Source: Deltaproteobacteria bacterium
GTDB lineage: Bacteria > Myxococcota_A > Polyangia > Haliangiales > Haliangiaceae
Assembly: GCA_021413675.1 (NCBI GenBank)
Contig: JAIOQA010000050.1
Coordinates: 24,753-88,752 of the forward strand
Reading direction: 5' to 3'
DNA: 64,000 bases
Shown here: one piece after another, positions 1-8,003 of the stretch
How the letters are laid out: every line of letters begins with the position of its first letter
Position numbering within the stretch: the first letter of the stretch is position 1
Translations under genes and position numbers: made by a program
Notes under the pieces: model-generated
The model's database searches: none
The model's input: the letters and a program-made list of their open reading frames with translations, nothing else
What the model was told of the DNA's origin: nothing

Positions 1-702
1 ATGAGCAACAGCGACTGGGTGCATCATTTCCCGGGCCGACGCCAACTCTTGCATCGCAATGTCGAAGCGCCCGACATGGTGACGGTCACGCGAGTCGCAT
101 TGGACGCGCTGGACGTCCTGCGCTCGTGGTGGGAGCCCTTGGCTGCGGAGGCCGTGCTGGTCGCGCTTGACAGCATTGACCCGGAGACCGCCTCACTGGT
201 CGAGGCTGTGCATCCGCATCGCTTGCTCGTGCGGACGGAGATCCCCTCGGGCGTGCGGATCGTGTCGGTCATGACCGACCCCTTCACCACCGAAGATCCG
301 GACCTTTCTCATCGCACGCTCGAAACCTGGCTCCGCGACAGCGAGCGGGACGCGGCCCCTGTTGACGGCCGCGGTGAGTGGGAGCAGATCATGTTCAATG
401 CGGCTCGCGTCTGCGTCGGGCCGCGAGACTGGCGGTCAGGAGAGGAGGAACTCCGCCTGGAGCACGAGTCCGGAACGATCGCGGTTCCGATCGAGCGGAC
501 CGCGTCCGGGGCCTGGCTGTCGGGCCCACGCGAACCCGCGTCCGACCAGCCGCCGCTGGACATCCACCTCACAACTCGGATGGGCCGAGTCACGCTCGCA
601 ATCACACGCCACTACGGATTCCTGTTGACGGCCGGTGAGTTTGCCGAGACGTGCTACGCCGCGTCGCTCCAGCAGCTCCGAGCCATGGGATGGAGTGAAT
701 GA
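1..702 (+). CDS. Unknown 233-residue protein
   Basis: The frame is open from an ATG at the first base of the window, so an upstream start cannot be excluded. I do not recognise the family. No signal peptide or membrane segment is visible; the composition is that of a soluble cytoplasmic protein, with several Trp residues and a mixed alpha/beta look. The stop codon is followed after one base by the start of the next gene, so the two are almost certainly co-transcribed and may act together with that kinase-like protein. Base composition looks lower in GC than most of the window. Confidence 0.6.
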   Translation: MSNSDWVHHFPGRRQLLHRNVEAPDMVTVTRVALDALDVLRSWWEPLAAEAVLVALDSIDPETASLVEAVHPHRLLVRTEIPSGVRIVSVMTDPFTTEDPDLSHRTLETWLRDSERDAAPVDGRGEWEQIMFNAARVCVGPRDWRSGEEELRLEHESGTIAVPIERTASGAWLSGPREPASDQPPLDIHLTTRMGRVTLAITRHYGFLLTAGEFAETCYAASLQQLRAMGWSE

Positions 703-703
703 C

Positions 704-1555
704 ATGGACGCGGCTGATGAAGACACCGAGTTCCCACAGGGAGCCATGCTCGATGGCGGCCGCTACCAGGTCGTCGACCACTATCTCGGCGGCGGTTCTG
801 ACCAGCTATGGTTCGCGCGTGGAGTCGACTCTACCACGCGATACCTCGTGAGCACGACCGTCGACAATGGATTCGATCTGCCCAGCGATGGACCGGCCCT
901 GATGCGCTCCGCGGAAGGGGTGCTAACGCCCTGCTTCCTTGGCCCGGTCGATCTCGTCGGCGACGGTGGCGTCAGAGATGAACTGCGACGGACCACGATG
1001 GCCTATGTCGAGCGGGTGCCAGGAGGCATCCCATTGGTCGAGGTCCGACTCGACGTCGCGAGACACGCATTTCACCTCGGGTCGCAGGTCGCGGAACGAT
1101 TGCTCGCGGCGGCTGCCGCTGAGGTGCTCGTTGTGGGCGTGCGGCCCGAGTACGTGTGGATCGAGGTGAACGACGACGCCCCCAATGTGACCGGCGTCGG
1201 GGGGGGGAATCGAACCTTCTTCACGGCAGCGCACCGGCGACGAGACCTGCGCACGGCGCCGCTGTTCACCCGCCGCTACGTCGCGCCTGAGGTCTCGCGC
1301 GGCGAGGCGTACGACGAACGTGCGCTCGTGTTCTCCGTCGCGGTGATGACCGCCGAGTGGCTCCTTGGGCGATACCCATACGAAGGTGGGGATGGCGCGT
1401 ACGGCTACAACCGCCTCTGCCGCGGCGAGCACGTCGCTCTCCCTGACGCGGCCCGCGAGCTCGTGCCTGCGCTCAGCACCGCGCCTGCCGCACGGCCTGC
1501 GCTGAGCGAGTTCGTGCGCACCCTCGACCGACTCGCCCAGCGGCACGCGCGGTAG
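704..1555 (+). CDS. Degenerate protein kinase-like (pseudokinase) protein
   Basis: 283 residues from the ATG at 704, one base after the upstream stop. The layout is that of a Ser/Thr kinase domain: a Gly-rich loop region (GRYQVV...LGGGS, residues about 19-32), an APE-like activation-segment end (YVAPEVSRGEAYDERALVFSVAV) and a C-lobe with a short basic tail. The catalytic pieces are missing: no lysine in the expected strand (RYLVSTTV), the HRD loop reads GVRPEYVWIEV, and there is no DFG. It should therefore bind a partner or a nucleotide without phosphotransfer. It pairs with the unknown gene just upstream. The fold call is fairly sure, loss of activity is inferred. Confidence 0.6.
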   Translation: MDAADEDTEFPQGAMLDGGRYQVVDHYLGGGSDQLWFARGVDSTTRYLVSTTVDNGFDLPSDGPALMRSAEGVLTPCFLGPVDLVGDGGVRDELRRTTMAYVERVPGGIPLVEVRLDVARHAFHLGSQVAERLLAAAAAEVLVVGVRPEYVWIEVNDDAPNVTGVGGGNRTFFTAAHRRRDLRTAPLFTRRYVAPEVSRGEAYDERALVFSVAVMTAEWLLGRYPYEGGDGAYGYNRLCRGEHVALPDAARELVPALSTAPAARPALSEFVRTLDRLAQRHAR

Positions 1556-1597
1556 CCGGCCGCGCCCCCCGCCCACTTCCGCGCTACGCTCCCCGCC

Positions 1598-2173
1598 ATG
1601 GCCATCCGCAAGATCGCGCAGATCGGACACCCGGTGCTGCGCCAGCGCGCGCGCGAGCTGACCCGCGAGGAGCTCGCCGCCCCTGGCACGCAGCAGTTCA
1701 TCGACGACCTGATCGAGACGATGCGCGACGCCGACGGCGCGGGGCTGGCGGCGATCCAGGTGTACGAGCCGATCCGCATCGCGGCGATCGAGGTCCGCAA
1801 CAACCCGCGGTACCCGTACAAGCCGCCCATCCCGCTCACGGTCCTCGTCAATCCGGTGCTGACGCCGGTCGATGACGAGGAGTTCAACAACTACGAAGGC
1901 TGCCTGTCGGTGCCGAACCTGCGCGGCATGGTCAAGCGCCGGGTGCACGTGCGCGTGCAGGCCTGGGACCGGCACGGCAACGCGATCGACGAGATCGTGC
2001 ACGGGCTGAAGGCGGGCACGTACCAGCACGAGGTCGATCACCTCGACGGCAAGATCTTCGTCGACCGGGTGACCGACCCGACGACGCTGACGACCTGGAC
2101 CGAGTTCGAGCGCCACCACCGGCCGGCGTTCATCGAGCAGGTGACGGCGCTGGTCGCGCGCGTCGGGGAGTAG
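1598..2173 (+). CDS. def: Peptide deformylase
   Basis: 191 residues. The enzyme removes the formyl group from the initiator methionine of new proteins, using a bound Fe2+ or Zn2+. All three family motifs are visible: GAGLAAIQ (residues 47-54; Ile where Pro is usual), EGCLS (100-104, Cys102 as metal ligand) and HEVDH (144-148, two His ligands and catalytic Glu). Length is normal for the family. A TACGCT hexamer at 1585-1590 lies 7 nt before the ATG and no Shine-Dalgarno is seen, so the mRNA may be leaderless. The gene stands alone, without the usual partner fmt. Confidence 0.95.
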   Translation: MAIRKIAQIGHPVLRQRARELTREELAAPGTQQFIDDLIETMRDADGAGLAAIQVYEPIRIAAIEVRNNPRYPYKPPIPLTVLVNPVLTPVDDEEFNNYEGCLSVPNLRGMVKRRVHVRVQAWDRHGNAIDEIVHGLKAGTYQHEVDHLDGKIFVDRVTDPTTLTTWTEFERHHRPAFIEQVTALVARVGE

Positions 2174-2236
2174 CGCGCGAGGCGGATCGTGGCGCCCACG
2201 CGCGCCGCCTACCCGCGTCCTGAGTATGATGCGCGC

Positions 2237-3067
2237 ATGGCCCGCAAGAAGCCGAGCGTCGACACCGAGACGCCCGCCCGTGCCGTCCGCTCCAAGGAGG
2301 CCGCGCCTGCGCGCGCGGCCAAGGCACCCCGACCGGCGAAGCCCACGAAGCCGCCCCGGCCGGGGAAGGCCGCGAAGCCGTCGCGCGAGAAGAAGGACAG
2401 GCGCGACGCGAAGGACCGGCTAGACAAGAAGCCGGAGCGCAAGCCCGACCGCAAGCCCGAGCGCAAGAAGGACAAGAAGGCCTCGGGGCAGCACATCGAG
2501 GTCCGCCGGATCCACCGCCGCGATCTCAACAAGGCGTGGGAGTTCCTGAAGATCTCCTTCCGGCACGTCAACATGGAGACGGTCGAGTACCAGCGGCCGC
2601 GCTCGAAGACGCGCTTCGAGGAGATCTACGACGACGAGGGCATCGAGCAGCTGCTGTTCTCGGTCGAGGGCGCGATCGTCGCGTACGCCGAGGCGAGCTA
2701 CGAGGTCACCGGCTCCGACAACTGGATCAACCCGCGCTACTTCGAGAAGCGCGACATGCGGCCGCTGTTCGTCGACGAGCTCGCGGTGCACCCGGAGTGG
2801 AACGGCCGCGGGGTCGGCTCGTTCGTGCTCGAGCAGCTCCACCACCTCGCGCGCGTCCGCGGCCTCACGCACATCGTGCTCGAGGTCGCCGAGAACAACG
2901 AGAACGCGCTCGGCTGGTACCGCAAGCGCAACTTCCGCAAGCTCGACGCCGCGATCTTCATGGCGGCCTCGGTCGAGAGCGAACCCGAGCTGCTACCGCC
3001 GCGCGAGCTGCCCGCGCCGCGCGCGTCGATGGGGCCGCTGCCCGAGATCGAGCGCGTCGAGGTCTAG
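2237..3067 (+). CDS. GNAT acetyltransferase with basic N-terminal tail
   Basis: 276 residues from the ATG at 2237, chosen because TATGAT (2225-2230) sits 6 nt upstream. Residues 1-82 are a disordered Lys/Arg/Pro/Ala tail with repeated KPER/KPDR units. Residues about 85-240 form a GNAT fold, with the acetyl-CoA loop HPEWNGRGVGS and the C-terminal signature ENNENALGWYRKRNFRK. The family transfers acetyl groups to amines; the substrate cannot be told. The tail suggests nucleic acid or ribosome binding, which would fit a protein-modifying enzyme next to deformylase, but that is inference. Confidence 0.85.
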   Translation: MARKKPSVDTETPARAVRSKEAAPARAAKAPRPAKPTKPPRPGKAAKPSREKKDRRDAKDRLDKKPERKPDRKPERKKDKKASGQHIEVRRIHRRDLNKAWEFLKISFRHVNMETVEYQRPRSKTRFEEIYDDEGIEQLLFSVEGAIVAYAEASYEVTGSDNWINPRYFEKRDMRPLFVDELAVHPEWNGRGVGSFVLEQLHHLARVRGLTHIVLEVAENNENALGWYRKRNFRKLDAAIFMAASVESEPELLPPRELPAPRASMGPLPEIERVEV

Positions 3068-3208
3068 CCGCCGCCGCTCGAGGATGACGACGATCCGCCG
3101 GATCACGACGCCGACTGATCGGGCCGTCGCCGCGCGACCACGCCCACCGCACCAACGTGCGCGCCGCCTGGCCGGGCGCGCGATCGATGCGCTTGCTAGG
3201 CTGCGCGC

Positions 3209-3622
3209 GTGAAGATCTCTCGCCTCGTCGTTCGTACCCTGCTCGCCGCCTCGCTGGCGGCGACCACCCTCGCCTGCGGCTCGCCCAAGGCCCCGCCCGT
3301 CGCGGCCCAGCCCCCCGCCGCCGACCCGCTCGTGACCGCCGACGGCCACTTCGCGGCGTCTCGCACCTACCAGGGCGAGTGCATGCCCGCCGGCAGCCGT
3401 GGCGGCTGCTACTCGATCACGCTCGAGCCCGACGGCAGCTACCGCCACGTGCTGCTCGACGCGCCGGTGACCGGCACCTACGCGATCACCGGCGACGACG
3501 TGCACCTCACGCCGTCCGGCGACCTGCCGCCGGCGACGATGACGCTGTCAGCGGACCGCTCGCACCTCGGCGACTACGTCTACCAGCCGCCCGCGCCCGA
3601 GACCGCCCCGACCGCGCCCTGA
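3209..3622 (+). CDS. Small lipoprotein
   Basis: 137 residues from a GTG start. TAGGCT (3197-3202) ends 6 nt before it, which supports the start. The N-terminus is a lipoprotein signal (MKISRLVVRT, hydrophobic stretch, lipobox TLACG), followed by an Ala/Pro linker. The mature part has two close Cys residues (ECMPAGSRGGC) and short strands with a TGTYAITGDDVHL segment that resembles lipocalin-like or DUF-type stress lipoproteins. Function unknown. It is convergent with the small membrane protein gene just downstream. Confidence 0.75.
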   Translation: MKISRLVVRTLLAASLAATTLACGSPKAPPVAAQPPAADPLVTADGHFAASRTYQGECMPAGSRGGCYSITLEPDGSYRHVLLDAPVTGTYAITGDDVHLTPSGDLPPATMTLSADRSHLGDYVYQPPAPETAPTAP

Positions 3623-3892
3623 CTACCTGGCCTTGCGCTCGGCGCGATCGATCGCCTCGAGCTTGGTCTTCCAGTCGGAGATGTGGCTCGACGTGATCCA
3701 CCGCCCGATGCCGTAGACGCCGAGCACGATCAGGAGCGCGACGGTGCTCCAGGTCGACGTCACGAAGCGCGCGGCCAGCGCCGCGACCACGCCGACCAGG
3801 GCGCCGATGTTGAGCCAGTAGTCCGTGCGCCGGCTGCCCGCGATCCAGGCATTCAGCAGCGCGCGGCGCTCGTCAGGAGTGGGGGCGGCCAT
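3623..3892 (-). CDS. Small two-helix membrane protein
   Basis: 89 residues: an N-terminal soluble segment, two predicted membrane helices (about residues 27-44 and 48-64) and a charged C-terminal tail (KLEAIDRAERKAR). It is the last gene of the co-directional minus-strand run, 95 nt after the K+ channel gene. A TAGCAT hexamer lies 15 nt upstream of the ATG, so it may also have its own promoter. The family is not recognised; it resembles the many short 2TM proteins found in myxobacteria. Confidence 0.65.
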   Translation of the reverse strand: MAAPTPDERRALLNAWIAGSRRTDYWLNIGALVGVVAALAARFVTSTWSTVALLIVLGVYGIGRWITSSHISDWKTKLEAIDRAERKAR

Positions 3893-3987
3893 GGCGGTTC
3901 GGATGGGATGCTACGCAACCCGGACGGTCTCGTCGATCGCCTGCGGCCAGGTGTCGCGACCGCGCCGGTCGCCTCTGGGATAGCAGG

Positions 3988-4890
3988 TTACCCGGCGCGC
4001 GGGTACGGGAACGTCGGCGTCGGCGCGGTCGCCACCACGTCGTCGAACTTCGTGAGGTCCACGATGAACTCGGTGGCGGTCTCGCTGAGGATGTCGGCGT
4101 GGCGCATGCCCCAGCGGATGGCGCCGTGCTCGTAGGTCGTGCGGGCGTGCGCGGTCTGCATGGACGTATCGTCGATGCCGGTGATCGAGACCAGGATCTC
4201 GGCCTCGTCCTTGGCCAGCGACTCGGGCGTCGCGCCGGCGAGCTGGCTCCACTCGGTCAGCGGGTGCATCACCGTCCAGGTGCGCGACAAGACCGGCGCG
4301 CGTTCGCGGGTCAGCGGCAGGTCGTACTGGCGGTAGAAGCGCTCACCCTCGGCGGAGACCTCGGTGCGGCTGAGCGTGACGTGGATCGTGGCCTCGACGA
4401 TCGCGTTGCCGCGCTCGTTGCCGATGCGGATCGTGAGGGTCGGCATGCCGTTGATCGGCGTGATGCACACGTGCTTCGAGAACCGCATGCGCGCGGTCGA
4501 TCGCGAGAACTTGGCGAACACCAGGCCGGTCGCGAGCGCGGTCGTGATCAGGCTCGCGACCGCCTCGCCGACGACGAGCGCGTTGGCCAGCCGGCTCGCC
4601 GGGTACATCGCGCCGTAGCCGATCGTGCCCGCGGTCTGGACGCTGAAGAACAGATCGTCAACGAAGCCGGTCGAGTTCGCGACGCCGCCGGTCAGCCAGA
4701 ACCCGACCGCGAAGGTCAGGTTGATGATCATGAACCCGCCGGCGATCGCGCCCAGCACGTAGCGCCACGGGCGGATCAGGAACCAGTGGTAGAGGTCGCG
4801 CAGCGGCTTGCGCCGCTCGCCGTGGATCACGATGCGCGGCGTCGCGGGCGAGGCCTCGTTGGCGGAGGGCGCGGGTCCGGTCACGGCCAT
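3988..4890 (-). CDS. Inward-rectifier K+ channel (KirBac type)
   Basis: 300 residues. Order: amphipathic slide-helix region (about 28-42), first membrane helix (43-65), pore loop with the K+ selectivity filter TIGYG (89-93), second membrane helix (about 104-125), then an immunoglobulin-like C-terminal gating domain with conserved stretches (RMRFSKHV, TWTVMHPLTEWSQL). The length and order match KirBac channels, which pass K+ across the inner membrane under lipid or ligand control. It follows the MFS gene by 64 nt in the same direction; no functional link is evident. Confidence 0.92.
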   Translation of the reverse strand: MAVTGPAPSANEASPATPRIVIHGERRKPLRDLYHWFLIRPWRYVLGAIAGGFMIINLTFAVGFWLTGGVANSTGFVDDLFFSVQTAGTIGYGAMYPASRLANALVVGEAVASLITTALATGLVFAKFSRSTARMRFSKHVCITPINGMPTLTIRIGNERGNAIVEATIHVTLSRTEVSAEGERFYRQYDLPLTRERAPVLSRTWTVMHPLTEWSQLAGATPESLAKDEAEILVSITGIDDTSMQTAHARTTYEHGAIRWGMRHADILSETATEFIVDLTKFDDVVATAPTPTFPYPRAG

Positions 4891-4954
4891 GCGTCACGAT
4901 CGCCAGCCGCGCGGGTCTCGGCAAGCGACGCGGCGGCCTGATCGCCGCGTGGCG

Positions 4955-6205
4955 TCACCCTCGTGGCCGCGCCTCGGCCTCGGCGAGCGCGGCAGCCACG
5001 CTCGCCCGCACCCGCAGGAACAGCAGGCCGCCGAGGATGCACACGCCGCCGCCCGCGGCGATCGTCGCCGGCGCGCCGATCTGATCGGCGAGCGCGCCGG
5101 CGATCAGGCTGCCGAACGGCGTCGTGCCGAAGAACGCCATCGTGTAGAAGGCCATCACGCGTCCGCGCATGTCCTCGTCGACGATCGTCTGGATGACCGT
5201 GTTCGACGACGCCATCTGCACGATCATCCCGAAGCCGGAGAGGACGAGGATCGGCGCCGCCAGCCAGACCGTGGGCGTCACCGCGAACACCAGCAGCGAT
5301 GCCCCGAAGCCGATCGCCGCGCGCGGGATGATCGCGCCCAGCCCGCGCGTGCTCGCGCGCCGCGCCAGGAAGATCGCGCCGGCCAGGGCGCCGACGCCGG
5401 AGGCGCTCATCAAGAAGCCGTTGGTCGCGGAGCCACCGCCGAAGACGTCGGCCGACATCATCGGCATGAGCACGGTGTAGGGCAGCCCCATGAGGCTGGT
5501 GGTCGCGAGCAGCGCCAGCACCGCGCGGATCGCCGGCGAGCGCGCGACGTACCAGAAGCCATCGCGCAGCTCGGCGCCGATCGCCCGCGACGGTCGCCGC
5601 GCGCGCCGCACGACCCGCATCTCGACCAGCGAGACGATGACCGCGGCGTAGCTGAACGCGTCGATCGCGAAGCACCAGCCCTCCCCGACCGCGGCGATCA
5701 GCACGCCGGCGATCGCGGGACCGGCGAGCCGCGCGAAGTTGACCATCGACGAGTTGAGCGCGATCGCGTTGGACAGGTCGCCCTTGTCCTCGATCATCTC
5801 GACGACGAAGGTCTGGCGCGCGGGCGTGTCGAAGGCGTTGATCAGGCCCTGGATGACGTTGAGCACCAGCACGTGCGCGACCGTGATCGAGCCGTCGAGC
5901 GCGAAGTACGCCAGCCCGACCGACTGCAGCATCGCGAGCACCTGGCACACCACCAGCACCCGGTGGCGATCCCAGCGATCGATGAGGACGCCGGCGATCG
6001 GCGCGAGCAGGAAGGTCGGGATCTGGCCCGCGAAGCCCGCCAGGCCGAGCAGGAACGGATCCGAGGTCAGCCGGAAGACCAGCCAGCCGGTCGCGACCCG
6101 GGTCAGCCACGTGCCGATGAGCGAGATGCTCTGCCCGGCGAAGAACAGGCGGTAGTTGCGGTGGCGCAGCGCGCGCCACATCGACGGCGTCGCCGCCGCG
6201 CTCAC
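4955..6205 (-). CDS. MFS transporter (EntS/MFS_3-like)
   Basis: 416 residues from a GTG whose last bases overlap the upstream thioesterase stop (GTGA). The protein is hydrophobic throughout with about 12 membrane segments. The start (WRALRHRNYRLFFAGQSISLIGTW), the DRWDRHRVLVVCQ loop after helix 2 and the FDTPARQTFVVEMI segment are typical of the EntS/MFS_3 branch of proton-driven exporters. The substrate is unknown; relatives export siderophores, drugs or macrolides. Translational coupling to two thioesterases suggests export or handling of an acyl product, which is inference. Confidence 0.85.
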   Translation of the reverse strand: MSAAATPSMWRALRHRNYRLFFAGQSISLIGTWLTRVATGWLVFRLTSDPFLLGLAGFAGQIPTFLLAPIAGVLIDRWDRHRVLVVCQVLAMLQSVGLAYFALDGSITVAHVLVLNVIQGLINAFDTPARQTFVVEMIEDKGDLSNAIALNSSMVNFARLAGPAIAGVLIAAVGEGWCFAIDAFSYAAVIVSLVEMRVVRRARRPSRAIGAELRDGFWYVARSPAIRAVLALLATTSLMGLPYTVLMPMMSADVFGGGSATNGFLMSASGVGALAGAIFLARRASTRGLGAIIPRAAIGFGASLLVFAVTPTVWLAAPILVLSGFGMIVQMASSNTVIQTIVDEDMRGRVMAFYTMAFFGTTPFGSLIAGALADQIGAPATIAAGGGVCILGGLLFLRVRASVAAALAEAEARPRG

Positions 6206-6642
6206 GAATCGGCCATGACCAGGAAGTGCGCGTGCGCCGTCGCCACCGGGCGCGCGCGATCGTCCTGCCAGGCCTCGACGCTGACGTTGGCCACGCGCCG
6301 GCCGTGGCGAACGATCACGCCGCGCGCGTACGTGTCGACCGGCGCGGCCGAGCGCAGGTAGTCGACGGTGATCGTGATCGTCTTGGGGAGCACGACGGTC
6401 TCCGCCGCCCACAGCAGCTGGAAGATCGCCGCCGACTCGAGCAGCGCGCCGAGGGTGCCGCCGTGCAGCGCCGGCAAGGCCGGGTTGCCGATGTTGGTCG
6501 GCAGGAACGCCATCGTCGTGATCAGCTCGTCGTCGACGACCGTGCCGTTCAGCCCGAGGAACTTGGCGTACGGGATGACGTCGATCAGCGGGCCGAGGTT
6601 GCCGGTGGCCTTGGCGGCCGCGACGCGCGCGACGAGGGTCAT
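6202..6642 (-). CDS. PaaI-type hotdog thioesterase (second copy)
   Basis: 146 residues. A hotdog-fold acyl-CoA thioesterase of the PaaI/4HBT group: HGGTLGALLESAAIFQLLW carries the HGG motif and the central helix, followed by TITITVDYLRSA and the C-terminal strand. The ATG overlaps the stop of the preceding thioesterase gene (ATGA) and its own stop overlaps the MFS start, so all three are translationally coupled. It may form a heteromer with the neighbour. Substrate unknown. Confidence 0.85.
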   Translation of the reverse strand: MTLVARVAAAKATGNLGPLIDVIPYAKFLGLNGTVVDDELITTMAFLPTNIGNPALPALHGGTLGALLESAAIFQLLWAAETVVLPKTITITVDYLRSAAPVDTYARGVIVRHGRRVANVSVEAWQDDRARPVATAHAHFLVMADS

Positions 6643-7112
6643 GGCGTGCCTCCGACCTTGCCGAGCTTGGTGGCGAGCATGAACGTGCCGGCGGCCGAGG
6701 CGATCGGATCGTCGGGGTCGTCGTGGTAGGCGACCGCGCGGGTGAACGCGACGTTGCGGGTCACGCGGTAGCAGGTCGCGCGGGCCAGGATGTCCTTGCC
6801 CGCGGCGCCGGGCCGCAGGTAGTCGATGCGCAGGTCGAGGGTCGCGATCGGCTGCGGCTTGGGCAGCGCGCCGAACACCGCCGCGCCCGAGCACGCATCG
6901 AGGAGCGCGGTGATCGCGCCGCCGTGCAGCACGCCAGTCTCGACGTTGCCGATGAGGTGCGCCGCGTACGGCAGGCGGAACACCGCGTGCTCGGCACCCA
7001 GCTCGAGGATCTCGATGCCGAGCGCGACGTTGTGCGGGACGTTCGCCGCGAACATCCGGTTCCACTGCGCGCGGCGCTCGCGTCGCGCCTGGTCGTCGTC
7101 GTCGGTCGACAT
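6639..7112 (-). CDS. PaaI-type hotdog thioesterase (first copy)
   Basis: 157 residues from the ATG at 7112; TAGGAT lies 7 nt upstream on the minus strand, which favours this start over the ATG at 7121. The core has VLHGGAITALLDACSGAAV (HGG motif plus hotdog helix) and TLDLRIDYLRPG, typical of PaaI-like acyl-CoA thioesterases. It is clearly related to the gene it overlaps by 4 nt downstream. The N-terminus is rich in Asp and Arg and probably flexible. Confidence 0.85.
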   Translation of the reverse strand: MSTDDDDQARRERRAQWNRMFAANVPHNVALGIEILELGAEHAVFRLPYAAHLIGNVETGVLHGGAITALLDACSGAAVFGALPKPQPIATLDLRIDYLRPGAAGKDILARATCYRVTRNVAFTRAVAYHDDPDDPIASAAGTFMLATKLGKVGGTP

Positions 7113-7160
7113 CGGGGTCATCCTAGCGTGGATCACGCGCGACGCTCGCGCGCGCACAGG

Positions 7161-8003
7161 TCAGGTCGCGAACAGCAGGATCAGCGCCGCGATCGCCGCC
7201 ACCGCGATCACCCCGGCGACGATCGCCGGCCACCGGGTCCCGGACGCATCGGCGTCGCCGGTCCAGCGGCGCGGCGCGGGCGCGGCGAGCCGGCGATCGA
7301 GCTCGCGCAGGTACTGCTCGGCCGGATCGAGAAAGCGGATCGAGGTGCCGCCCAGCTCGATCAGCTCGCCGTCGGCGACCAGCTTGCCCGGCGCGGTGGT
7401 CGGCGCGAGCGCGCCGCCGACGCGGGTGCCGTTCTTCGAGCCGAGATCGACCACCCGCACGCCGTCCCAGGTCCGATCGAACGCGACGTGCTCGCGCGAC
7501 AGATCGGCGTCGAGGAGGATCCAGGTCGCGGTGTCACCGCGCCCGACGACGACGCGCTCGCCGGGCGGCGGCAGCTTGCAGCGGGTGCCCGCGACCGGCC
7601 CGGTCTCGACGACGAGCTCGGGGCCGCCAGGCCCGGCGAGCAGCTCGCGCACCAGATCGCGCGCGAGGCTGGCGGTGCGCTCGACCGACGGCTGCGCGTC
7701 GCCGGGCGCGGCGCGCACGGCGATCGTCACCGGCGGTGAGGCCGCGAGCGCGATCGTCGCGCCGAGCGCGAACGGCATCCGCTCGCCGCGGCGCAGGCTC
7801 TTGCCGTCGAGGCTCACGCCGTCGGCCAGCGCGCGCAGCGACCAGCCGCGCGCGTCGTGCTCGAGCGTGCACGCGACCGCCGCGATCGCGTCGTCCGGGA
7901 TCCGGACCTCGACGTTGGTGCCGCTGCCGATCCGCGCGCCATCGCCGATGTCGATGACGTGCTCCGCCGAGCCGCGGGTGACGCCCAGGCGCAGCCCGCT
8001 CAC
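7161..8003 (-). CDS. Tail-anchored double FHA domain protein
   Basis: 280 residues from a GTG overlapping the upstream stop by 4 nt. Residues about 5-95 look like a degenerate FHA domain (strands present, key residues lost). Residues 150-225 are a canonical FHA domain, with GR at 154-155, Ser169/His172 and NG at 191-192, the phosphothreonine-binding set. A single membrane helix at 259-279 ends the protein, leaving the FHA domains in the cytoplasm. FHA proteins dock on phosphorylated Ser/Thr kinase targets, in keeping with the kinase-rich signalling of myxobacteria. Confidence 0.85.
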   Translation of the reverse strand: MSGLRLGVTRGSAEHVIDIGDGARIGSGTNVEVRIPDDAIAAVACTLEHDARGWSLRALADGVSLDGKSLRRGERMPFALGATIALAASPPVTIAVRAAPGDAQPSVERTASLARDLVRELLAGPGGPELVVETGPVAGTRCKLPPPGERVVVGRGDTATWILLDADLSREHVAFDRTWDGVRVVDLGSKNGTRVGGALAPTTAPGKLVADGELIELGGTSIRFLDPAEQYLRELDRRLAAPAPRRWTGDADASGTRWPAIVAGVIAVAAIAALILLFAT

